Shown here in pieces: positions 1 to 8,766 of a stretch of DNA of 64,000 nucleotides. Source of the DNA: Flavobacteriales bacterium (lineage in GTDB: Bacteria > Bacteroidota > Bacteroidia > Flavobacteriales > CAJXXR01); assembly GCA_025210805.1 (NCBI GenBank), contig JAOAQX010000003.1:62001-126000 (forward strand). The letters are read 5' to 3'. The notes beneath the pieces were generated by a model. The model was not told where the DNA came from, did not search any database, and saw only the letters and a program-made list of their open reading frames with translations. The stretch's first letter is position 1; each line of letters opens with the position of its first letter. The position numbers and the translations under genes are program-made.

Positions 1-307
1 TTAAGTAAAACACCAAACTAAAAATAAGAAAGGTAAGATGGTGAACACTCCAGCTAGAAAAAATACTCATGGAGCTAAAAAGCATAAAAAACAAAATGGG
101 AAAATTGTTTTGCTTCCTAATGATTAAATGAGTACTCAAAACTCTTTGTAACAGAAAAGCTTCTGCTAAATGGAGAAGGAAAATAATCAAAATAGGATAA
201 TCCCAAGTTCCTTGATACCAAGCACAAAAATTTCTCAACACGAGTATTGCGAATAAAGTGATGAGAATTATATTTCTATTTCCGTTTTTAAAAAGGCTTA
301 TCAGCAT
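1..307 (-). CDS. Hydrophobic membrane protein, partial (DUF6427-like)
   Basis: This reading frame starts at an ATG complementary to 305-307 and stays open to the window edge, so the C-terminus is missing. The 102 visible residues begin MLISLFKNGNRN and contain at least three hydrophobic stretches (about residues 13-28, 38-54 and 70-102), so it is an integral membrane protein. The N-terminal pattern (short start, SLFK, then a long hydrophobic helix) and its place next to purD recall the flavobacterial DUF6427 family; that name is from memory and tentative. It diverges from the small membrane gene at 349, with 41 bases between the starts. Function unknown. Confidence 0.6.
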   Translation of the reverse strand, partial: MLISLFKNGNRNIILITLFAILVLRNFCAWYQGTWDYPILIIFLLHLAEAFLLQRVLSTHLIIRKQNNFPILFFMLFSSMSIFSSWSVHHLTFLIFSLVFYL

Positions 308-315
308 TTTTTTAC

Positions 316-323
316 TACATTTG
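316..323 (+). promoter_or_regulatory. Promoter -7 box for the small membrane gene
   Basis: TACATTTG fits the Bacteroidota TAnnTTTG -7 element exactly. It would start transcription about 20 bases before the ATG at 349. I see no convincing -33 TTTG at the usual distance. Confidence 0.4.
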
Positions 324-348
324 TCCTTAGATCCAAAATTATACTAAG

Positions 349-513
349 ATGACTGAATTTCTTATTTCTTTAGGAGACTTTTTGGGAGCAGCTACCAAAT
401 CGTTGATGGAAGCTGGAGGTGGTATTCCTAACATTTTAATCGCTGTTGGAATCACCCTAGGATTAGCAAAATGTATTGCTATCATCAAAGCTGAAAAATA
501 TGAGGAAGCCTAA
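349..513 (+). CDS. Small single-span membrane protein, 54 aa
   Basis: The frame runs from ATG at 349 to TAA at 511-513. The product starts MTEFLISLGDFLGAATKSLM. It has one predicted membrane span (about residues 26-46, from GIPNILIAVG onward) and a charged tail ending KYEEA. A TAnnTTTG box sits just upstream and a rho-independent terminator overlaps the stop, which supports a real, separately transcribed gene. It lies between a divergent membrane protein and purD. I do not recognise the family and assign no function. Confidence 0.6.
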   Translation: MTEFLISLGDFLGAATKSLMEAGGGIPNILIAVGITLGLAKCIAIIKAEKYEEA

Positions 514-530
514 GGGCCTCCTCTTTTTTT
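502..530 (+). terminator. Rho-independent terminator after the 54-aa gene
   Basis: GAGGAAGCC at 502-510 pairs with GGCCTCCTC at 515-523 (one G-U type pair) and is followed by a run of eight T. It overlaps the end of the small gene and separates it from the convergent purD. Confidence 0.8.
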
Positions 531-535
531 TGTGC

Positions 536-1807
536 TTATAAATCGAAACCTAGATCTTTACGATAGTATACTCCATCGAAATCTACTTTTTCGGCATTCG
601 TATACGATTGTTTTAGTGCTTCTCTAAAGTTTTCTCCGTAAGAAGTAATAGCCATCACACGTCCACCACTTGTTACCACTTTCCCATTATCCTCTTTTGT
701 TCCTGCATGAAAAAGGATCGAATTTTCCACTTCGTTTAGTCCTTTCATTTCCTTACCTTTCTCATAAGCTTCGGGATATCCTCCAGAAACAAGCATCACA
801 GTTGTGGCACTCTTATCTGTAATTTGTATCTCTTTTGATGCAAGATTTTTATTTCCTACGGCTTCAAAAAGTTCTAATAGATCACTTTCTATTCTTGGTA
901 AAACAACCTCTGTTTCGGGATCTCCCATACGAACATTATATTCAATAACAAAAGGCTCTTCTCCTACTTTTATCAAACCAAAAAAGACAAATCCTTGATA
1001 ATCTAACTGATCTTTTTTAAGACCTTCAATAGTGGGACGCACTACTTTAGATTCTATTTTTGCCATAAACTCTTCTGAGGCAAAAGGCACTGGTGAAATA
1101 GCTCCCATACCTCCAGTATTAAGTCCTGTATCTCCTTCTCCAATTCTTTTATAATCCTTGGCATTTGGAAGCAAAACATAATCTGAACCATCTGTAAGTG
1201 CAAAACAAGAAAGTTCGATTCCATCTAAAAATTCTTCGATCACTACCTTGGCACTTGCTTCACCAAATTTAGCATCAGCAATCATTGTTTTCAGCTCTGT
1301 TTTGGCCGTATCCAAATTATCTAAAATAAGTACTCCTTTTCCTGCTGCAAGTCCATCTGCTTTGAGCACATAAGGTGCTTTTAGACTCTCTAGGAAGGTA
1401 TAACCTTCTTCTAAATTTTCTGCGTTAAAAGTCTTGTATCGAGCTGTAGGAATATGGTGTTTTGCCATAAATTCTTTGGCAAAATCCTTTGATCCCTCTA
1501 GTTCTGCTCCTGCTTTTTTAGGTCCAATGACTGTGATATTCTTCAAGTCTTCTTCTTCAGCAAAAAAATCGTGAATCCCTTCCACAAGTGGCGCTTCGGG
1601 ACCTACCACTACCATTTTGATATCGTTTTGGATAACAAATGTTTTGATTGCTTCGAAATCCGTTTCTTTCAAATCTACATTTTGACCATAAGCAGAGGTT
1701 CCTGCATTTCCAGGTGCAATAAAAAGTTGAGAGAGTTTTGGGCTTTGGCTAAGTTTCCAGCTAAAAGCACATTCTCTTCCTCCAGATCCTAATATGAGTA
1801 CGTTCAT
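536..1807 (-). CDS. purD: Phosphoribosylamine-glycine ligase
   Basis: GAR synthetase joins glycine to phosphoribosylamine using ATP, the second step of de novo purine synthesis, in the cytoplasm. The 423-residue length is normal. The N-terminus MNVLILGSGGREC is the classic PurD opening. GPEAPLVEGI follows in the N-domain, then the ATP-grasp part with KADGLAAGKGV near residue 150, and RMGDPETEVVLPR in the metal/ATP site. Only 9 bases separate it from the upstream phosphosugar mutase gene, so the two are likely co-transcribed from the promoter at 3558-3586. Nothing unusual is seen. Confidence 0.97.
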   Translation of the reverse strand: MNVLILGSGGRECAFSWKLSQSPKLSQLFIAPGNAGTSAYGQNVDLKETDFEAIKTFVIQNDIKMVVVGPEAPLVEGIHDFFAEEEDLKNITVIGPKKAGAELEGSKDFAKEFMAKHHIPTARYKTFNAENLEEGYTFLESLKAPYVLKADGLAAGKGVLILDNLDTAKTELKTMIADAKFGEASAKVVIEEFLDGIELSCFALTDGSDYVLLPNAKDYKRIGEGDTGLNTGGMGAISPVPFASEEFMAKIESKVVRPTIEGLKKDQLDYQGFVFFGLIKVGEEPFVIEYNVRMGDPETEVVLPRIESDLLELFEAVGNKNLASKEIQITDKSATTVMLVSGGYPEAYEKGKEMKGLNEVENSILFHAGTKEDNGKVVTSGGRVMAITSYGENFREALKQSYTNAEKVDFDGVYYRKDLGFDL

Positions 1808-1816
1808 AGATGATAT

Positions 1817-3529
1817 TTAAGCTAATCCAAGTTCTTTTTTAATTTCTTGAATTTTCTGGTTGAGTTTTTCTTGAGTTGATTGATAATCTGAAAAATCTTT
1901 TTCACAAACCGAAATATAGTATTTAATTTTTGGCTCTGTTCCCGAAGGTCTCACCGTAATTTTACTATCTCTTTCAGTAATAAACTGCATGAAATTCGAT
2001 TTTGGCAAAGCTACTTTTTCTTCTTCACCTGTGAGTAGATTTTTTTTGGTTGCAGAACCATAATCTATTACCGACACTATTTTTTCCCCAGCAATGCTTT
2101 CCATTGGGTTGTTTCGGTAGTTTTCTACCAAGATTTTTATTTCTTGAGCTCCATCAATTCCTTTTTTTGTCAATGCATTTAAAGATTCTTGATAGAAGCC
2201 AAATTTACAATGCACTTCTTCCAATAATTCCAAAAGGCTTTTTCCTTGGCTTTTTGCCCAAACAAAAGCTTCGGCAATCATACAGCAAGAACTGATGGCG
2301 TCTTTGTCTCTCACTAAATCTCCAATGAGGTATCCATAAGACTCTTCACCTCCTACAATGTATTTTTTACTTCCTTCTCGCTCACGAATAGCCGTTCCGA
2401 TATGTTTAAAACCAGTGAGGGTGTTCACTACTTCAATTCCATAATGCTCTCCTATTCTATCCAAAATATCAGAGGTCACTACTGTTTTGGCGATAAACTC
2501 ATTTCCTTGGAATTTGGTATTTTCTAGCATATAGTAGAATAATAAAGAAGCTGTTTGATTCCCATTTAGGAGGATATATTTACCCTCAGAATCTCTCACC
2601 GCAATCCCTACACGGTCAGAATCTGGATCTGTTCCCATCACAAGCTCTACACCTTTTTCTTTTGCAAGATTAATTGCCATTTCTAAGGCTTCTGGTTCTT
2701 CGGGGTTTGGGGATTTTACTGTTGGAAAATTTCCATCAGGAGTACCTTGCTCAGCGACTTCAATAATATTATTGAAACCCCAATTTTGCATAGCTTTCTT
2801 TGTAGCGATTGCTCCTGTTCCATGTAAACCTGTATAAACTACGGCTTCTTCTTTGAATTTAGCCACCAAATCTTGACTTAAAGAAAGTCCTTTTATAGCG
2901 TCATAATATTCTTGATCCTCTTGAGCACCCATATAAGTCACCAATTCTTCATTTCTATCCCAAAGAATTTCTTGAAAACTGGTTTTTCTAACACGATCAA
3001 TTAAAGTTTTGTCAAAAGGAGCTACAATTTGGCAACCATCAGAACCATATACTTTGTATCCGTTATACTCTGGCGGATTATGTGAAGCGGTAATTACAAT
3101 TCCTGCATCACAGCCTTTCTCTCTCACAGCAAACGAAAGTTGCGGCGTAGGGCGAATTGCTTCAAAGATATAAGCTCTTACTCCGTTTGCCGATAAAATA
3201 TCTGCTAATTTCTCAGCAAAAAATTGTGAGTTGTTTCTACTATCAAAAGCAATAGCTACAGAGGCATTCTTATTGGATGCTAAAATCACTTGAGCCAAAG
3301 CTTGAGTAGCAGCACCTAGGGTATAAATATTGATTCTGTTTGAACCTACACCCATAATTCCACGCATTCCACCAGTTCCAAAAGCCATTTCTTGATAAAA
3401 AGACTCAATAAAATCTTTATCTAAGCTTTCTAGTCCTTTTGCAATATATTCGTTGATCTCAGGGCTCAAATCTGCCTCTTGCCAAGTTTTAGCATTTGCG
3501 ATTGCCTGATTGATAATCTCTTGATTCAT
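1817..3529 (-). CDS. Phosphoglucomutase / phosphomannomutase (alpha-D-phosphohexomutase)
   Basis: This cytoplasmic enzyme moves the phosphate between C1 and C6 of glucose (or mannose), linking glycolysis to polysaccharide precursors. The 570-residue length fits the larger PGM2-like bacterial class. The phosphoserine loop TASHNPPEYNGYKVY lies near residue 148, the metal loop GTDPDSDRVGI near 299, a sugar loop GGEESYG near 397, and the phosphate-binding RPSGTEPKIKYY near 524. It is the first gene of a two-gene unit with purD and has a strong promoter just upstream. Substrate preference cannot be read from sequence, so no symbol is given. Confidence 0.93.
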   Translation of the reverse strand: MNQEIINQAIANAKTWQEADLSPEINEYIAKGLESLDKDFIESFYQEMAFGTGGMRGIMGVGSNRINIYTLGAATQALAQVILASNKNASVAIAFDSRNNSQFFAEKLADILSANGVRAYIFEAIRPTPQLSFAVREKGCDAGIVITASHNPPEYNGYKVYGSDGCQIVAPFDKTLIDRVRKTSFQEILWDRNEELVTYMGAQEDQEYYDAIKGLSLSQDLVAKFKEEAVVYTGLHGTGAIATKKAMQNWGFNNIIEVAEQGTPDGNFPTVKSPNPEEPEALEMAINLAKEKGVELVMGTDPDSDRVGIAVRDSEGKYILLNGNQTASLLFYYMLENTKFQGNEFIAKTVVTSDILDRIGEHYGIEVVNTLTGFKHIGTAIREREGSKKYIVGGEESYGYLIGDLVRDKDAISSCCMIAEAFVWAKSQGKSLLELLEEVHCKFGFYQESLNALTKKGIDGAQEIKILVENYRNNPMESIAGEKIVSVIDYGSATKKNLLTGEEEKVALPKSNFMQFITERDSKITVRPSGTEPKIKYYISVCEKDFSDYQSTQEKLNQKIQEIKKELGLA

Positions 3530-3557
3530 ATTTTTTGTATTCTAATCTTATAAGTGT

Positions 3558-3586
3558 CAAAGATAAGATACTTTGGGAATGCTCAA
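3558..3586 (-). promoter_or_regulatory. Promoter of the mutase-purD unit
   Basis: On the minus strand TTG (complement of 3584-3586) is followed 18 bases later by TATCTTTG (complement of 3558-3565). This matches the Bacteroidota -33/-7 pattern, and the start would fall roughly 20-30 bases before the ATG at 3529. Confidence 0.6.
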
Positions 3587-3798
3587 GGGCTTTTTTAGAT
3601 GGAATTTGGAGTAGTTAGTATTTTTATAAATAAAATATTTAGTCTTACCTTTGAGGAATAACAAAAAAAAACAACAATAGTCGATAACTTTCTAAAAAGA
3701 TCGCTATTGAAATAGTCTTAGGAGGTTAATAAAAAGCAAATTCTGATAGAATTGATTATTTAACCTACTATATTATGGTGAATTATAAAAAGATTTTA

Positions 3799-3806
3799 TA
3801 AATTTG
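3799..3806 (+). promoter_or_regulatory. Promoter -7 box for the DUF177-rpmF run
   Basis: TAAATTTG lies 22 bases before the ATG at 3829. The rest of the roughly 300-base gap (3530-3828) holds the divergent mutase promoter and a weak AGGTTAA/TTAACCT dyad (3724-3730 and 3761-3767). I see no other gene in it. Confidence 0.5.
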
Positions 3807-3828
3807 CCCTCTCGAAAATAAAAAACTG

Positions 3829-4359
3829 ATGGAAGAGAAAAAGATGATCATTGAGTTTACAGGGCTAAAACTTGGTAAGCATGAGTACAAATTTCAGATT
3901 CCAAGAGATTTTTTTCAAGAGAGCTCCTATAATGAAATCACTCTTATACAAGGAGATGTGATTGTTTCTTTTGATAAAAGAGAAAACATGATGGAGTTAG
4001 AGGCTCATTTTGATTTAATCTATGAGTTTCCTTGTGACCGTTGCGGTGAGGATTATCAACATCCGATGCAATTTGAGGAAAAAGTGATCTATAAAATAGG
4101 TGACGAAGCCCAAAGCACAGATGAAATCATCAATATCGGCAAAAATGATTATCAAATTATCTTAGATAATTTGTTTTTTGAATGGTTGATTATTAATTTG
4201 CCTATGCAAAGGGTTCATCCAGACAAAGAAGATGGTAGCGAAGGTTGCCCCGCAGAATTATTAGAAAAACTTGAGCAAGTATTAGGCTCAGAAACATACG
4301 AAGAAGAGCAGATTGATGAAAGATGGTCTGCTTTAAAGGATTTACTAACAAAGAAATAA
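3829..4359 (+). CDS. DUF177 (YceD-like) protein
   Basis: This 176-residue acidic protein belongs to the DUF177/YceD group, found beside rpmF in most bacteria and linked to 23S rRNA or ribosome maturation in some of them. A conserved-looking CDRCGEDY pair of cysteines sits near residue 72, and the C-terminal half has the family-like EGCPAELLEKLEQ followed by DERWSALKDLLTKK. The 9-base gap to rpmF is the typical arrangement. A second ATG at 3844 (MIIEFTGLKLG) is an equally possible start; the first is kept because it sits at a suitable distance from the -7 box at 3799. Confidence 0.9.
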   Translation: MEEKKMIIEFTGLKLGKHEYKFQIPRDFFQESSYNEITLIQGDVIVSFDKRENMMELEAHFDLIYEFPCDRCGEDYQHPMQFEEKVIYKIGDEAQSTDEIINIGKNDYQIILDNLFFEWLIINLPMQRVHPDKEDGSEGCPAELLEKLEQVLGSETYEEEQIDERWSALKDLLTKK

Positions 4360-4368
4360 GAAGAAGTT

Positions 4369-4548
4369 ATGGCACATCCAAAACGAAAAATATCGAAAAC
4401 GAGAAGAGATAAAAGAAGAACTCACTACAAGGCAGAGGCTCCTACTGTAGCCACTTGTCCTACAACAGGTGAGTCGCATTTATACCACCGTGCATATTGG
4501 CATGAAGGGAAAATGTATTACAAAGGTAGAGTAGTAATGGAAGCATAA
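4369..4548 (+). CDS. rpmF: 50S ribosomal protein L32
   Basis: L32 is a small basic protein of the large ribosomal subunit. The 59 residues open with [20 protein letters not shown], the usual L32 start, followed by [20 protein letters not shown]. Only one cysteine remains where zinc-binding L32 proteins carry four, so this is the non-zinc (C-minus) form common in Bacteroidota. It follows the DUF177 gene by 9 bases and precedes plsX by 99. Confidence 0.97.
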   Translation: MAHPKRKISKTRRDKRRTHYKAEAPTVATCPTTGESHLYHRAYWHEGKMYYKGRVVMEA

Positions 4549-4647
4549 TTCCAAAATTAGTTTTGGGATTATCTTTTCTTGAATTTATAATTATTTTGTA
4601 GATTTAGACCTTCATTAAACTAAGGTTTAAATCTACATTTTTATTAT

Positions 4648-5601
4648 ATGCCATCAAGAATACAAATCGGAATTGACGCAATGGGAGGTGACTTTGCCCC
4701 TAAGTGCGTCATTGAGGGAGCTTTACTAGCCATGAAACAATTACCCAAAGAGGTAGAAATTGTTCTATTTGGGCAAGAAGAGCGTATTCTTCAGTCTATT
4801 TCCGAACTCAATATTACTTCGCATCCATTTTCTATTGTCCATTGTGATGAGATTATCGAAATGAGCGAACACCCCGCCAAAGCCATTGCTAAGAAACAAA
4901 AATCTAGCATTGCTCTTGGTTTTCACTATCTAAAATCTGGAAAGATTAACTCCTTTGCAAGTGCCGGAAACTCTGGAGCTATGCTGGTGGGAGGATACTA
5001 TTCTGTAAAAGCCATTCCAGGTGTCATTCGTCCATGTATTTCTGTATCAATCCCTCTTTATGACGGCCGAAAAGCGGTATTGCTTGACGTTGGAGTAAAT
5101 GTGGATTGCAAACCCGATGTTCTTGAACAATTCGGGATTCTTGGTTCTCTTTATGCAGAACATATTTTAGGAGTACAAAAACCTAAAGTAGCATTACTCA
5201 ATATTGGAGAAGAAGCCGAAAAAGGAAATCAATTGACACAAAGTACCTATTCTCTATTAAAAGATCATAAAATGATCAACTTTATAGGAAATATAGAAGG
5301 TAGAGATATACTTTTTACAGAAGCAGACGTTATTGTTACTGATGGGTTTACTGGAAATGTTGTATTAAAACAACTTGAAGGTATGTACACTTTAACAAAA
5401 AAACTTAAATTCGAAGATTCTTATCTAGATGAATTCAATTACGAGAAATATGGAGGGACTCCTGTTTTGGGTATGAATTCAAATGTTTTGATAGGACATG
5501 GGATATCTAATGATATTGCCATCAAAAATATGCTATTACACTCCTATGAATTAGTCTCGGCTAATTTGGAAGAGAAAATTAAAGACGCTTTTAAATTATG
5601 A
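4648..5601 (+). CDS. plsX: Phosphate acyltransferase PlsX
   Basis: PlsX turns acyl-ACP into acyl-phosphate, the donor for glycerol-3-phosphate acylation in membrane lipid synthesis. The 317 residues include the N-terminal [26 protein letters not shown] near residue 107, and a C-terminal [16 protein letters not shown] near 231. Length is close to the family norm. Its TGA overlaps the ATG of fabH (ATGA), so translation of the two is probably coupled. The plsX-fabH-accB-accC order gathers the start of fatty acid and phospholipid synthesis in one run. Confidence 0.96.
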   Translation: MPSRIQIGIDAMGGDFAPKCVIEGALLAMKQLPKEVEIVLFGQEERILQSISELNITSHPFSIVHCDEIIEMSEHPAKAIAKKQKSSIALGFHYLKSGKINSFASAGNSGAMLVGGYYSVKAIPGVIRPCISVSIPLYDGRKAVLLDVGVNVDCKPDVLEQFGILGSLYAEHILGVQKPKVALLNIGEEAEKGNQLTQSTYSLLKDHKMINFIGNIEGRDILFTEADVIVTDGFTGNVVLKQLEGMYTLTKKLKFEDSYLDEFNYEKYGGTPVLGMNSNVLIGHGISNDIAIKNMLLHSYELVSANLEEKIKDAFKL

Positions 5602-6599
5602 CAAAAATTAGAGCAGCTATTACCGCCGTAGGAGGTTATTTACCTGAATATGTTCTTACTAACAAAGAACTAGAAAACATGGTAGATACTTCTGATGAGT
5701 GGATTAAAACCCGTACAGGAATTTCTGAAAGAAGAATTCTAAAAGGAGAAGGACTCGGAACTTCTGATATGGGAGCTAAAGCCGTGGAAGATTTATTAGA
5801 AAAAAGAGGAATTTCAGCAGAAGAAATCGATTTGATTATTTGCGGTACAGTAACTCCTGATATGGTTTTCCCTGCAACAGCAAATATCATTGCAGATAAA
5901 GTAGGCGCCAAAAATGCCTTTAGTTTTGATATAGGTGCCGCATGTTCTGGATTTCTTTTCTCTCTTCAAACAGCCGCACAATATGTAGAAACAGGACGCT
6001 ATAAAAAAGTAGTAGTCGTGGGTGCAGATAAAATGAGCTCTATTGTAGATTATGAAGATCGAGCAACTTGTGTTATCTTTGGAGATGGAGCAGGAGCTGT
6101 TTTGTTAGAGGCTAATGAAGAAGGATATGGAATTCAAGATGCCATTCTTAAAACAGATGGAGCAGGTAGAAAACACCTTCATCAAAAAGCTGGAGGATCT
6201 GTAAAACCTGCTAGCCTAGAAACTGTACAAAATAAAGAACACTATATTTACCAAGAAGGTCAAACCGTTTTTAAATTTGCCGTAACCAATATGGCAGATG
6301 TATCGGCTGAACTCATGGAAAAGAATAACCTAACTGGAGATGATGTTGATTGGCTCGTTCCGCATCAAGCAAACCTAAGAATTATCGATGCTACGCAGAG
6401 AAGAATGGGGCTTGACAAAGACAAAGTAATGATCAATATCCAGCGCTATGGTAATACCACATCAGGGACACTCCCACTATGTTTATGGGATTGGCAAGAT
6501 AAACTCAAAAAAGGAGACAATATTGTTTTGGCTGCTTTTGGAGGTGGATTTACTTGGGGAGCACTCTATTTAAAATGGGCCTATGACCCAAAAAACTAA
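5598..6599 (+). CDS. fabH: 3-oxoacyl-ACP synthase III
   Basis: KAS III starts fatty acid synthesis by condensing an acyl-CoA primer with malonyl-ACP. The 333-residue protein has the catalytic cysteine in [11 protein letters not shown] (about residue 116), histidine in [11 protein letters not shown] (about 255), and asparagine in [13 protein letters not shown] (about 286). The glycine-rich [11 protein letters not shown] end is typical. It overlaps plsX by four bases and is followed by accB after 16 bases. Primer preference (straight or branched) cannot be told from sequence. Confidence 0.97.
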   Translation: MTKIRAAITAVGGYLPEYVLTNKELENMVDTSDEWIKTRTGISERRILKGEGLGTSDMGAKAVEDLLEKRGISAEEIDLIICGTVTPDMVFPATANIIADKVGAKNAFSFDIGAACSGFLFSLQTAAQYVETGRYKKVVVVGADKMSSIVDYEDRATCVIFGDGAGAVLLEANEEGYGIQDAILKTDGAGRKHLHQKAGGSVKPASLETVQNKEHYIYQEGQTVFKFAVTNMADVSAELMEKNNLTGDDVDWLVPHQANLRIIDATQRRMGLDKDKVMINIQRYGNTTSGTLPLCLWDWQDKLKKGDNIVLAAFGGGFTWGALYLKWAYDPKN

Positions 6600-6615
6600 C
6601 AGAAAACGAAAGATT

Positions 6616-7122
6616 ATGACACTGAAAGAAATTCAAGACCTTATTAAATTCGTTGCCAAATCTGGAGCAACTGAAGTATCTCTAGAATTAGAAGATCTTA
6701 AATTAAACATTAAAACAGGTGGGAAAAAGAAAAATGGTGAGCCAGCAGCTACCATTGTTCAACAAATTCCTGTAGCAGCTGCTCCACAAGCAGTTCAAGC
6801 CCCAGTTCAAGCTATAGCTCCAGCAGCACCCGTAGCTGAAACACCAGCTGCACCAGTAGAATCAAAAGATGATGAATCTAAATTCTTAACTATAAAATCA
6901 CCAATTATCGGTACTTTCTACCGCAAACCATCGCCAGACAAAGATGCATTTGCTTCTGTAGGTGATACCGTGAAAGCAGGTGACGTAGTATGTATTGTTG
7001 AGGCTATGAAACTATTCAACGAAATTGAATCTGAAGTTTCTGGAAAGATCGTAAAAGTATTGGTTGACGATATGTCTCCAGTAGAATTTGATCAACCACT
7101 TTTCTTGGTTGACCCATCATAG
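6616..7122 (+). CDS. accB: Acetyl-CoA carboxylase biotin carboxyl carrier protein
   Basis: BCCP carries carboxybiotin between biotin carboxylase and carboxyltransferase during malonyl-CoA synthesis. I chose the ATG at 6616 ([17 protein letters not shown]), which gives the normal AccB N-terminus of 168 residues; the ATG at 6583 lies inside fabH and adds an unrelated basic leader. The middle is an Ala/Pro/Val-rich flexible linker (about residues 45-90). The biotinyl domain follows, with the target lysine in [13 protein letters not shown]. accC follows 74 bases downstream. Confidence 0.96.
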   Translation: MTLKEIQDLIKFVAKSGATEVSLELEDLKLNIKTGGKKKNGEPAATIVQQIPVAAAPQAVQAPVQAIAPAAPVAETPAAPVESKDDESKFLTIKSPIIGTFYRKPSPDKDAFASVGDTVKAGDVVCIVEAMKLFNEIESEVSGKIVKVLVDDMSPVEFDQPLFLVDPS

Positions 7123-7196
7123 GTAGTCGATTTTTTTTTAAAAGCTCTAATATTTTTGGAGTAAAAAAAATCATTCAAACTATTAAATCAAGCCTT

Positions 7197-8534
7197 ATGT
7201 TCAAAAAAATATTAATTGCCAACAGAGGTGAAATTGCACTACGTGTTATCCGTACTTGTAAAGAGATGGGGATAAAAACAGTAGCAGTTCACTCTACAGC
7301 AGATAAAGATAGTCTTCACGTACGTTTCGCAGATGAAGCCGTATGTATTGGCCCTGCCAATAGTACGGATTCTTATCTAAAGATTTCTAATATCATTGCA
7401 GCCGCTGAAATAACGAACGCTGATGCAATCCATCCTGGTTATGGATTTTTATCAGAAAATGCAAATTTCTCAAGAATCTGTGGAGAACACGGTATCAAAT
7501 TTATTGGTGCTTCTCCAGATATGATTGATAAAATGGGAGACAAAGCAATGGCTCGTGATACCATGAGTGCAGCCGGTGTTCCATGTATTCCAGGTTCAGA
7601 TGGTCTTCTTGATACTTTTGAAGATGCGGAAAAACTTGCTGAGGAAATCGGATATCCAGTGATGCTGAAAGCAACTGCTGGAGGTGGTGGAAGAGGAATG
7701 CGTGCTGTTTTCGAAAAAGAAAACCTACAAGGCGCATGGGATTCTGCAAGACAAGAAGCTGGGGCGGCCTTTGGAAACGATGGGATGTATATGGAAAAAC
7801 TCATTGTAGAGCCAAGACATATCGAAATCCAAATTGTGGGTGATGCACATGGAAAAGCCTGCCACCTTTCTGAAAGAGATTGTTCTATCCAAAGACGTCA
7901 TCAAAAATTAGTAGAAGAAGCTCCTTCTCCTTTTATGACTGATGAACTCCGTAAAAGAATGGGTGACGCAGCTGTACTAGCAGCTCTTGCTGTTAATTAT
8001 GAAGGTGTAGGTACTGTAGAATTCTTGGTGGACAAAGATCGAAATTTCTATTTCATGGAAATGAACACAAGAATTCAAGTAGAGCATCCAGTTACTGAAG
8101 AAGTTATTAATTATGACTTAATTGCCGAGCAAATAAAAGTGGCTGCGGGTGTTCCTATTACTGGAGCAAACTATGAGCCAAAGCTTCACGCAATTGAATG
8201 TCGTATAAATGCAGAAGATCCAGAAAAGGACTTTAGACCAAGCCCTGGACAAATTACCGTTTTTCATGCACCAGGAGGACACGGAATCCGTGTAGATACC
8301 CATGTGTATGCAGGATATGTAATTCCTCCTCATTATGACTCTATGATCGCTAAACTGATCACTGTTGCACAAACTCGTGAAGAAGCAATTGAGAAAATGA
8401 AAAGAGCACTTTCTGAATTTGTTATCGAAGGGGTTAAAACAACAATACCTTTCCATCATGCTTTAATGGATAATGAAGCATTTAAAAGTGGAGTTTACAC
8501 AACAAAATTCATGGAAGAATACAAGATTTTGTAA
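7197..8534 (+). CDS. accC: Biotin carboxylase
   Basis: AccC carboxylates biotin on BCCP using ATP and bicarbonate. The 445-residue ATP-grasp protein has [17 protein letters not shown] at the start, [11 protein letters not shown] near residue 79, the glycine loop [12 protein letters not shown] near 159, and [17 protein letters not shown] near 287. Length is normal. It ends the lipid run and is followed by a terminator and tRNA-Pro. The carboxyltransferase and biotin carrier genes on the facing strand at 8767-10813 have no carboxylase of their own, so AccC could also serve them (inference). Confidence 0.97.
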   Translation: MFKKILIANRGEIALRVIRTCKEMGIKTVAVHSTADKDSLHVRFADEAVCIGPANSTDSYLKISNIIAAAEITNADAIHPGYGFLSENANFSRICGEHGIKFIGASPDMIDKMGDKAMARDTMSAAGVPCIPGSDGLLDTFEDAEKLAEEIGYPVMLKATAGGGGRGMRAVFEKENLQGAWDSARQEAGAAFGNDGMYMEKLIVEPRHIEIQIVGDAHGKACHLSERDCSIQRRHQKLVEEAPSPFMTDELRKRMGDAAVLAALAVNYEGVGTVEFLVDKDRNFYFMEMNTRIQVEHPVTEEVINYDLIAEQIKVAAGVPITGANYEPKLHAIECRINAEDPEKDFRPSPGQITVFHAPGGHGIRVDTHVYAGYVIPPHYDSMIAKLITVAQTREEAIEKMKRALSEFVIEGVKTTIPFHHALMDNEAFKSGVYTTKFMEEYKIL

Positions 8535-8563
8535 TCAGTATTTAACATGATTTTAATATATTT

Positions 8564-8610
8564 GGGGTTCTAATTTTTTACGAGTAAAGAATTTGGAACC
8601 CCATTTTTTT
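8564..8610 (+). terminator. Terminator between accC and tRNA-Pro
   Basis: GGGGTTC at 8564-8570 pairs with GAACCCC at 8596-8602 across a 25-base loop and is followed by a T-run at 8604-8610. It abuts the first base of the tRNA. Confidence 0.6.
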
Positions 8611-8684
8611 CGGGATGTGGCGCAGCCCGGTAGCGCGCACGGCTGGGGGCCGTGAGGTCGCAGGTTCGAACCCTGTCATCCCGA
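8611..8684 (+). tRNA. tRNA-Pro (anticodon GGG)
   Basis: A 74-base cloverleaf can be folded by eye. The acceptor stem is CGGGATG (8611-8617) with CATCCCG (8677-8683) and discriminator A at 8684. The D stem is GCGC/GCGC, the anticodon stem CACGG/CCGTG around loop CTGGGGG, and the T arm contains GGTTCGAACC. The anticodon GGG at 8645-8647 reads proline codons CCC and CCU. No CCA is encoded, so it must be added after transcription. Confidence 0.97.
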
Positions 8685-8704
8685 CATTACCCCGTTATAA
8701 CACA

Positions 8705-8744
8705 AAAAAGCCAATCAAATAGAAAATATTTGATTGGCTTTTTA
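8705..8744. terminator. Bidirectional terminator between tRNA-Pro and the carboxyltransferase gene
   Basis: AAAAAGCCAATCAAATA and TATTTGATTGGCTTTTT form a near-perfect stem with a short loop. It has A-runs on one side and T-runs on the other, so it can stop transcription from both convergent units. Confidence 0.85.
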
Positions 8745-8766
8745 TTTATTAGAAAACTCTTTAAAA

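Noticed and set aside
38-127. A 29-residue plus-strand frame starting MVNTPARKNTHG
   Set aside because: It lies wholly inside the minus-strand membrane protein, which has convincing membrane spans, and it has no independent support.
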